A stretch of 64,000 bases of DNA from Tilletiopsis washingtonensis (lineage: Eukaryota > Basidiomycota > Exobasidiomycetes > Entylomatales), in contig NW_020312023.1 in NCBI RefSeq assembly GCF_003144115.1, forward strand, positions 1-64,000, given 5' to 3'. This document shows, one piece after another, positions 56,603 to 64,000 of this stretch. Every line of letters starts with the position of its first letter. Position 1 is the stretch's first letter. The notes under the pieces are model-generated. The model was not told where the DNA came from. It saw only the letters and a list, made by a program, of their open reading frames with translations, and searched no databases. The position numbers were made by a program, and so were the translations under genes.

Positions 56603-58131
56603 ATGCCGCTCGCCGCCGCAGAGGTCAGCGCGCAGCGCGAGGCGCTGAGCAAGGCACTGGCAGAGAGCAGACTCGACGACTGCAGGGCACTGCTCAAGAC
56701 GCTCAAGGCCGGCGTCGTGCCGACCGAGGAGCTGATTCGCGTGAGTGGGCAGGGCAGGGGCAGCGCCGAGAGGGCAGCAGCAGGAGAGAGGGCAAGGTGC
56801 AGGGTGGCGTGGAGGACGAAAAGGGTCGAGAGAGGAGTCAGCAGAGAGCAGAAGGGCAGGGCGCCGAAGCGTCGCAAGCAGGTGCCGGAGCACGGAGCCG
56901 CATGGCTCAGGACGAGACCCAAGAGCCATGCCTGATTTTCCGCTCCCTTTCCACAGGCAACCAAGATTGGGCAAGCAGTAGGCAAGCTGCGCAATCACTC
57001 CGACAAGGCCCTGTCGCAGGCCGCCAAGGATCTGGTGGGCGGCTGGAAGGTGGAGATTGAGAAGCAGCGCGCCGCTGGCGGCTCCTCGGCTGGCGGAGCG
57101 AGCGCAAGCGCGAGCGGCACGGGGACACCGAAGGTCAAGGAGAAGAAAGGTGAGTGCGCGCTGGAGAGCGCAGATGGAGTGCGAGACTGATGACAGTACA
57201 CAGGCACACCAGCGACGTCCAACGGCGCCTCTCCCGCCACTCCCGGCACTCCTTCCGCCTCGGCATCCGCTGCTGCTTCCTCCTCTGCCGCGCCCAGCAG
57301 CTCCAAGCCAGCGTCCGGCGCTTCCAAGCCTTCGAGCAGCGCGAAAGTGGGCGGCACGTCAAAGTCAAGCCTAGACTTTGAGGCGCTCAAGGACAAGACG
57401 CGAAATGCCTGCCTCAAAGTGCTGTACAATGCGCTCGAGGTGGGAGCAGAATGCGGTGAGTGAGCACGAAAGGTCGTGCGATGGTGCGGACGGAAAGGAG
57501 GAGGAGTGAATGTGAGGGCGACGGAGGGAGCCCAGGAGGGCGAGTGAGCGCGGAGACGAGCACGCGCATCGGCTTGCTCGCCTCTCGTGCACCACACCTC
57601 CAGTCGAGTTCCGCTCACGCCGCCGGCCCCTGTCAGACGCGAGTGACATCTATTCTGCCGCACTAGGCGTCGAGTCCGCCGTGTTCGACGACATCGGCAA
57701 AGGCTCCGTCACGGCAGACTATCGCAACAAGCTGCGCTCTCTCACCTTGAACCTCAAGGATGCCTCCAACCCGGCCCTCCGATCCCGCGTGCTCTCCGGC
57801 GAGCTCACGCCGTCCGTCCTCGTGCAAATGGGTCCGGAAGATTTGGCGTCCGACGCGCGGAGAGAGGAGAGGGAGAAGCTCCAGATGCAAAATCTCTTCG
57901 GATCGAAAGCGGCGGAAGATCAACAGGCCGAGACGGATGCGTTTGAATGTGGACGCTGCAAGCAACGCAAGACGCGGTACTATCAGAAGCAGACTAGGAG
58001 CGCCGATGAGCCTATGTGAGTCTTCGCACGAGCGCTTTGCCGTGCGGCCGGTGTAGCTGACCGTGCGTGATGATGACAGGACGACATTCGTGACGTGCAC
58101 CAACTGCAACAACAAGTGGAAGTTCTGCTAG
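56603..58131 (+). CDS. DST1: Transcription elongation factor TFIIS
   Basis: Rescues backtracked RNA polymerase II by stimulating its RNA cleavage. Five exons (56603-56740, 56957-57149, 57204-57455, 57667-58015, 58080-58131) give 327 residues. Domain I (TFIIS-N/LW): LSKALAESRLDDCRALLKTL, then ATKIGQAVGKLRNHSDKALS. A Ser/Ala/Pro linker of ~70 residues. Domain II: DKTRNACLKVLYNALE, then DYRNKLRSLTLNLKDASNPA and LTPSVLVQMGPEDLAS. Domain III zinc ribbon: CGRCKQRKTRYYQKQTRSAD, with the essential acidic pair completed across the last intron as RSADEPMTTFVTC, and CTNCNNKWKFC at the end. All four zinc Cys are present. Confidence 0.96.
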
Positions 58132-58697
58132 CTCTCCGAACGGACGCCAGCCTCTTCACGCGACTCTCTCTCTCTCTCTCTCTTCCTTCCTCTCTCGCGA
58201 ATTGCCGCCCCCTTCGCCTCTTCGCCCCGACGCCTTCGTTTCTACCTCGTCGCCGGCCCACGCATGTCTCCTCATGACTGAGAGCACCAGCGTCTGGATG
58301 CTGCTCTTGTCCTCCAAAATCCCTCTCGTCTCGTTTGCCTCTACCGTCACCTTTCCTCCTCCCTGTCCTACCTCTTTTCGGCTTTCTGAGACGCTTGTAC
58401 AGCACTTGTACTTCTACCCGCGCTTGCCGTGCTGCGGCTCTCAATCGCGAGCCATAGGCGGCCGCGCCCCCTCTCCGTGCCTTGCTGCCTTGTGCACTCA
58501 TGTCGCCCCTGGCGCGCAACTGCAGGGCTCGCTCTCTGAAGCTCGCCAAGCTCGCCGATGAGATGGTCAGGTCAGAGCGCCCTCACGCAGGCAACCGAGC
58601 CTTCCCATCGCTCCGTCTGGCCACGCGCATGCGCCAAGTCAGGTCCGAAAAGCAGCCAACATGCTCATTGCCCTCTCCCCTTCCTCCTTGGAGCGCC
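58132..58697. other. Convergent spacer TFIIS / nucleoporin
   Basis: 566 bp between inward-facing stops. Starts with a (CT)10 tract at 58164-58183 in a pyrimidine-rich TFIIS 3' UTR. No gene seen. Confidence 0.55.
58164..58183. repeat. (CT)10 microsatellite
   Basis: Twenty bases of uninterrupted CT in the likely 3' UTR of TFIIS, about 33 bp past its stop codon. Confidence 0.95.
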
Positions 58698-61600
58698 TCA
58701 GAGCTCCTTGACGCCCTTCTCCACCGCCTCCTTGAGCTCCTGTGCCATCTCCTCCGTCTTGACCTTGCAGCGATAGCTCATCGGCTTGCCCTCCTCGAAG
58801 CCCGTGAACGTCAGCACCTGCTTTTCGCGCTTGAGCGTGAGCTGCTTGTAGAGATTGAAGTTCTGCGTGTGGGCGCCACAAGCGCGGTCAGCCAACCATC
58901 GCTGCGCTGTGCATATGCGACCCCGGCCGGGGGGGGGGGGGGACTCACGACGACAGGCTTGCCAGTGACCTCGTTGCGCACCAACATCCTCGTCTTTCCC
59001 TTGCCCTCATCCCGCTTGATGCGCAGCATGCCAATGCCCAAATCCCGCCATTCCTTCTCGGCCAGCTTCCACAGCTTGGCGCGCATCTCAAACGCCGTCG
59101 ACTCGGACTCTTCGCCCTCGCCTTCGCCTGCGCCCGCCAGCGTCGAGGGGGCGTCGGCTGCGGCGTCGGAGACATCGGCATCGGCTGCGGTGCCCGCGCC
59201 GTTGGTCGAGAGAGAGGGCGCGGGAGAAGGAGCGAAAGAAGGCGGGGAAGGCGCCGCAGATCGGTCTGCCTCCGGCTTCTCTCCGCTCTCCTTTGCCGCA
59301 GTAAGCACCTCGAACGTGAAGCTCGGCAGCTCCTCCTTGCTCAGTTTCAGCGCCGCATTCTGTTCCTCCGTCTTCGCGGCGGCGCTCGAAGTGGGCAGTG
59401 CCGGGAAGTCGAACGTGGGCAAGCCGGATGACGAGAGACGCGAGGCTGCGGTGCGCTCGTCGCTGGACGGACTTGTCGTGGCCGCTGCAGCCGCAGCTGC
59501 AGAAGAGACGGTTGAACCGGGCGTGAATGCAGGCGTAGAGGGACTGAATGTGAAGGCAGCCTTGACCGCTGGTGCTGCCGGCGTCGTGGAAGCTGGTGTC
59601 GTCGAAGACGTAGAGACGGGCGCAGCGTTCGAGGGAGTGGGTGCGCCGAACGAAAAGGTCGGCTTCGACGGCGGCGCCTTCTCATTTGGCTGACTCGCTG
59701 GCGCAGTCGCAGCGGGCGCGCCGAACAGCATCTTGGCGGGCGGATCGCTCTTCGGCGTCGTCGACTCAGCCGCGCTTGACGCTCCAAAGGTGAGCTTCTT
59801 GCTCGGCGTCTGCTGCTGCTGCTCTTGCTGCTGAGAGGCAGCGCTGGCAGAAGCAGAGGAATGGCGAGCCGGCGTCTCACTCTCCGAGCCACTGCCGGGC
59901 GAGTCGGGCGCAAAGGCACCGAGGGAAAGCGGCGAGGGCTTCTTGGGAGCAAAAGCCGAGGTTGAAGGGATGAAGGAGGCCTTGGACAGTGGCTTTGCGG
60001 GCGCAGGCGCAGGAGCCGAACTCGTCGGTGCTGAAGAGGTCGCAGTCGTGCTGCTCTTGAAGGAGAAGCTCGGAGCGAGCGTCGGAGCGGGAGAAGCGGG
60101 TGGGACGTTCTCGTCCATCTCTCCCTCTTCCGTCGTAGACGCCAGCTCATCCTCTTCCGAATCGACCGCCTTCTCTTGCTCCGTCGACGTCGACTGCGGC
60201 GAAGCAGAGCTCGAGCTGGACGCAGACGAGAGCAGTTTCATGCGCCGCTTGGCCTCCTGCGTGGCGCGCTTCGAGTGTTCCTCCTTCTCTTTCTGCGCCT
60301 GCGCCTCTTGCCCCTGCTTTTCTCTCTCCTCCCTCGCCGCCGCAGTCGTACTGCGTCTGCTCTCCCTCTTCGGCGCCGTCCTCTCCAGGCGTTCCAGCAC
60401 TGATTCCTTCTTCTCGCCTTCCTTCTCCTTCTCTTCTCTCTTCCTCTTCGCCTCCTCTTTCGCCTTCTGAATCGCCTCGCTTCTCTTGTCTGCCCCGCTG
60501 GGCGCCGTCGAGCGCCTCGTCGAGCGCGTGCGCAAGACGGGCGATTCGTAAGGGTTGACCACTTCGGGCACGCGAGGTGCGGGCCGAGGAGGGAGAGGCG
60601 ATGCTTCCAGGAGCGAGAGAAGAGCCGTGGCGGTCGCTGTGCGCTTCGGCGGCGAGACGATTGGAGCAGGCGCGATCGGCGGTGCGGAGACGCTCAGAGA
60701 TGAAGCGGCTGGCGGCGGAGGGTCGAAGAGGTTGCTCGAGACAGTCGCTGCTGATCGGGGAGGCGACGAAGCAAGAGCAGGAGCATGGGCAGAAGCCATC
60801 TCCACGTCCTGTCCATGTCCATCTTGCGGCTCCTCTTCCACTCGTCGTCGCTTGCCATCCGTCGTCTGTTCCGGCGCGCTCGGCAACGACGCACGTTCCA
60901 TCTCCGGCCTAGGACGTCTGCTTCTGAGCGCCTGGGGGTTGACTCTTCCAATGCCCGGGCCGAGATATAGCGGGCGATGTCTCCTTCCAGCGCTCGCCCC
61001 GTTGGCCACTCCAGCCGCCGCCGCGCGGCTCGTAGTGGCAGAGCGCGCAGAAGAACCGCCGGCGGCAGAGAGGGCGGAAGTAGAGAAGCTGGCTGCCAAG
61101 GAACGCTTGAGCTGTGCGTCGACTGCGGGTGCAGGAGCAGGAGCGAAGAATGTGCTGTGCGAACGAGAGGGCGCCAGAAACTGCAGAGCGGGTCAGCAAA
61201 GGATGACGCAGAGCAGGGCAGTGGGACCAAAACGACGCACCGATTGCGAACGTCCAGTCCAGCTCGCATCTGCGCCTAGCGGCAGACTCTCCTCTCTCTG
61301 CGCCCCTTCTCTTGCGTAGCCCAGCTGCTGCTGCATGCGAGGCGGCGATGCATCCATGCCATAGCCATGCAGCCGCGCACCGCTGTCTTCCAGCAGCCGC
61401 ACGCAGCCCGCCACCTCCACTTCGGAGAGCCGGCTGGCCTCTTCTCCTCCCTCACCGCGGCCCTCGGTATTGGCCTTCTCGGCGAAGAATTGAGAGAGGA
61501 GGGCGTAGTTGCGCGCGAGAGGAGAGGTGTTGCTTGCGGGCTGGGCGGCGCTCATCGAAGCGTCGTTGGAGGCGAAGGAGGCGCCGGACTGGCGCGAGAT

Positions 61601-62250
61601 GGAGCCGCTGAAGGACGGCGGAGATGCGTAGCTCTGAGCCGCAAAAGCCGGCGCAGCGAAGGCCGGTGCAGAGGGCGCAGCGAAAGATGGCGGAGCGAAG
61701 GCTGTAGCAGCTGCAGCGGGCCCTTGCGACTGCTGCGCCTGCTGCTGCTGCTCAGTCTCCTGAGCGCCCGACCTAAGCTGCGGCAGCGCGGGGTACAGCT
61801 GCACCCTCATCAGTCTCTGCCGGGTCCATCTCGCGGCAAAGTACTCACCCTCTCCTCTTCATCCTCCTCGTCCTCCTGCTCTTGCGCGCCCTCGTCCTCC
61901 TCCTCTTCCTCTGCCGCCCCAAAGGCCGCGCTGCCTCTGGCCCGCGCAAAGGGACTGAGGGCCTTGAGGAAGCCGCCCAGCGCCATCATCGCCGGCGAGC
62001 GCGGGCTGCTCTGCGGCGGTGCGTCGCCCTCGTGTGCGCGGCCGCGCAGGGCCACGGCGCGCTGGGTGCTCGGCGTGCGAGGCGAGGCGGCGGCGGCGGC
62101 CGGCGGCAGGCGCGGCGGCGTGGGCCGCGCGTAGGGCGAGGGCGCGGCACTGCGACGAGAGGGCGTGGCGCTGCCGCCAGTGGTGAGCGTCAGACGCGGG
62201 GAACGCGGCTCGCCGGCGCTCGAGGTGGTGGTGGGACGCAAGGCGGGCAT
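58698..62250 (-). CDS. FG nucleoporin with Ran-binding domain (Nup1/Nup2-like)
   Basis: Nuclear-basket-type nucleoporin. Four exons (61849-62250, 61241-61777, 58949-61180, 58698-58862) give about 1111 residues. Near the N-terminus are a basic Pro/Arg/Ser stretch and an amphipathic-looking helix before an acidic run (EEEEEDEGAQEQEDEEDEEE). A short RRHRPLYLGPG motif, known from Nup1/Nup153-like proteins, lies near residue 350. Charged coiled-coil Lys/Glu/Arg (residues ~530-620) is followed by a Ser/Pro region with sparse FG motifs (FSFGAP, LTFGAS, LFGAP, FSFKSS). The last ~120 residues are a RanBD: WKLAEKEWRDLGIGMLRIKR, then RMLVRNEVTGKPVVNFNLYK. The final intron begins with a C14 tract. Joining a Nup1-like motif and a RanBD in one chain is noted as a finding. 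Confidence 0.8.
58929..58942. repeat. G14/C14 homopolymer next to a splice donor
   Basis: Fourteen G on the plus strand; on the coding strand the last nucleoporin intron reads GTGAGT then C14, so the run begins at intron position 7. Such a run is rare in this window and prone to sequencing or replication slippage. Confidence 0.95.
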
Positions 62251-63070
62251 GACGAGAGGTGCGCTTGTTTGCAGAGTGAGATGAGGGCTGCAAGGTCAGG
62301 AGGCAAGCCGCCCTGTATTTGCGGCCGGACACTCGGACTCGACTGCCGATCAAAGCAGGCCAAAAGGCGGGCGCCGCTGCGCGCTCCGGAGCGGGAAGAG
62401 GCTTGCGGCCTTGAGGGCCGGTGCTTGTCGAGGTGATGCGCGCCGCGTGGAGCGTCGTCGAGGAGTCGAAGAGGCGAGGCGGATGCTGCGGAGAAGGAAG
62501 ACGAGCGGTGATGGTCGTGACAAGACACGCCGCGCGAGGCGGCGCCGCGGCACGCCGGCCGGCAGCGCGCGTTGCCCGTTCTTCTTGCGCGAGCCGGCAC
62601 CGCATCCCGGCGTGGCTTTCAAGTTGGCGGCCAACGGCCGTCGTAGCATTACAGCTGCGCATAGTGGCTGCTGAAAGGAGACTGGAGCATGCAGTTCTTC
62701 TCTTCCGCAGCAATCGAGCCGACGAGAGAGGCGCCGGCAAGGTCGAGCTTGCGCTGCAGGCGTGCGGGAGAGTGAGAGGCGCGTGTGTGCGGCGCTCGCG
62801 CGACGAAGTCCCACGCTCGCCTCGCTCGTCACGCGCGCCGAGTGCGTCCCGAGGCAGCTTCTCGACCCTCACCTCCACTGCTGCCCTCTCGCCGCATCGC
62901 TGCTCTGCGTCCACCTGGCGCATCTGCTGCCTCGCTTGCGACTCGCATCGTCTGGTGCTCACAGACGCTCAGGCCTGTCCGCGCCGGCGCCGAGCGCCGC
63001 AGTGGCACTGGCGACTCCTGCATCTCCTCTTGCACGGCGCAGCTTCGACAGTCTCGCCCAGCTGTCCACC
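62251..63070. other. Divergent spacer nucleoporin / PRP16-like
   Basis: 820 bp between outward-facing starts; holds both promoters. The helicase frame is open upstream, so its true start might lie earlier in this region. No other gene seen. Confidence 0.5.
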
Positions 63071-64000
63071 ATGGCGCTCGCCGACCACGTCGCCGGCCGG
63101 CTTGCGGCACTGCTCGGGCTCGGAACGCCCAACACATTGCTCGCCACGCGCGTCATCGGCCTCGCGCGCAGCCTGCCGTCCGAGGCCGCCTTTGTCGCTG
63201 CGGCGCGCGCCTTTGGCAAGATCGACGAGGGCGAGCTGCGCAAGCTGCGGGAGGAGATCCTGGCCGTGCCGGAGGAGCGGGGCGAGAGTGTGGAGGAGAA
63301 GCACGAGGAGAGGAGAGAGGAGCAGAGGCCCAGAGAGGCGATTCGCGCAGGGCTCAATGTCATGGGCGCCGAGGTGAGTCGGACGTGTGCCAGGCAGACG
63401 AGCAGGACGGGTGGTTGTCTGCCTGCGCGGAGCAGCGCTGCGCAGAGCAGGAGAACTATGACGGAAGCGCAAGCGAGATGCGAAGCGCTGCTCCGCGCAG
63501 GCAGACAACCGAGGCGCCCTCATCGCCCGGCATGAGGCTCATGCGGAGCGTCAAGTCCGCGAGCAAGGGAATCCGCACTGGGTGCAGCCCCGCGTGACTT
63601 TCGCTGCTCTTCTTGCACTCTGATGCGTAGCGCTGGCGCTCAGCCAATCTGACCCTTGTCTCCGCTCTGACAGCGACACGTCTTCAAGGCGCCGTCGACC
63701 CCTCGTGCTTCACTCCTGGGGCTCGACCGCATCGCCGCCGAAAAGCGCTCCGAGGCCTCCTCCTCTTCCTCCTCTTCCGACGCCCGCAAGCGCGCCAAGC
63801 TGTCCGCTCCGGAAGTCACGCCTCGTCCGTCTGGCTCCGAGACACCTCAGCCCACGTTTCGCGTGCCCACCCGTCCCGCTTCGTCCTCTCGAGATGCCGC
63901 GCGCCCTAGGGAACGAGGAGAGGAGACACCTTCGCACGGAGGTGGTGTCTCTGAAGCTGCGTGGGCGAAACGCGAGGAACGTCGGCGAGCAAAAGCGGGA
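63071..64000 (+). CDS. N-terminus of PRP16-like DEAH splicing helicase (partial)
   Basis: 5' part of a gene cut by the window end. Exons 63071-63373 and 63674-64000 are in frame; ~210 residues are visible. The start reads GLGTPNTLLATRVIGLARSL and AARAFGKIDE; after the intron come PSTPRASLLGLDRIAAEKR, then a Ser-rich, charged stretch. The TPR.SLLGLDR(L/I)A..KR block is typical of fungal Prp16 (DHX38) N-termini; the helicase domains lie outside, so Prp22 or another DEAH relative is not excluded. The intron is 300 nt, five times the local norm, and contains a perfect inverted repeat. Confidence 0.6.
63413..63510. repeat. Perfect 27-bp inverted repeat in PRP16 intron
   Basis: Arms at 63413-63439 and 63484-63510 are exact reverse complements over 27 bp, beginning GGTTGTCTGCCTGCGCGG. 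They are separated by 44 bp. The pre-mRNA would form a strong GC-rich hairpin between donor and branch site. Confidence 0.9.

Noticed and set aside
61859-62962. 367-codon minus-strand frame upstream of the nucleoporin
   Set aside because: Overlaps the divergent promoter and the first nucleoporin exon in another frame; composition is Arg/Ala-rich without motifs.
1-64000. tRNA, rRNA, CRISPR, transposon or retroelement sequences
   Set aside because: No convincing tRNA B-box with cloverleaf, no spaced repeat array, and no transposase or polymerase motifs were seen by eye; a covariance or profile search could still reveal a missed small RNA.

Overview
The window is the left end of a GC-rich fungal chromosome. 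It opens with 28 head-to-tail CCCTAA units (TTAGGG telomere read on the C-rich strand). The first conserved gene ends about 610 bp inside. Genes are intron-rich; most introns are 40-70 nt with GTGAGT/GTGCGT donors and a CTGAC/CTCAC-like branch site near the AG. The gene set (WOPR regulator, Rua1-type regulator, Whi2, fungal complex I 9.5 kDa subunit, heme-thiolate peroxidase) points to Basidiomycota, most likely Ustilaginomycotina. That placement is inferred from style and gene content, not from a search. No rRNA, tRNA, CRISPR or recognisable transposon was seen.

Layout. 1-10 kb: telomere, then SNX41/ATG20 sorting nexin (-), MAPEG membrane protein (+), ACC-synthase-like aminotransferase (-), PX-domain protein (+) and aryl-alcohol-type zinc dehydrogenase (-). 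These are packed so tightly that two convergent pairs have only 14 and 18 bp between stop codons. 11-20 kb: cytochrome P450 (+), complex I 9.5 kDa subunit (-), WHI2-like (+), FHA protein (+). 20-28 kb: a 2.4 kb spacer, a WOPR (Gti1/Pac2/Ros1) regulator (+), mitoribosomal uL23m (+) and complex I assembly factor CIA30 (-). 28-36 kb: methylenetetrahydrofolate reductase (-), ornithine carbamoyltransferase (-), Sec14-like lipid-transfer protein (+). 35.7-41.4 kb: a Rua1-type zinc regulator (-) and a secreted heme-thiolate peroxidase (+) facing away from each other across 2 kb. 41.6-52.4 kb: DnaJ-X protein (-), ZW10/Dsl1 tether (+), secreted alpha/beta-hydrolase-like protein (+). 52.8-64 kb: mitoribosomal mL59 (-), splicing factor PRP46 (-), TFIIS (+), a large FG nucleoporin with a Ran-binding domain (-) and the 5' end of a PRP16-like helicase (+), which runs off the window.

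Most genes are housekeeping and do not form one pathway. Loose themes are mitochondria (NUO9.5, CIA30, uL23m, mL59, OTC), nuclear gene expression (PRP46, TFIIS, nucleoporin, PRP16), membrane traffic (SNX41, PX protein, Sec14, ZW10/Dsl1), one-carbon/SAM chemistry (MTHFR, ACS-like enzyme) and three regulators of growth or development (WHI2, WOPR, Rua1-type). The most unusual items are the 13-exon Rua1-type gene, whose zinc domain can only be read in frame through micro-exons of 16, 7 and 18 nt (the 7-nt one followed by a GC-AG intron); the Dsl1-like protein with a long acidic loop carrying repeated (D/E)DAW motifs; the peroxidase with an EID in place of EHD/EGD; and a perfect 27-bp inverted repeat inside a PRP16 intron. 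All exon joins were made by hand from splice consensus, reading frame and family motifs.
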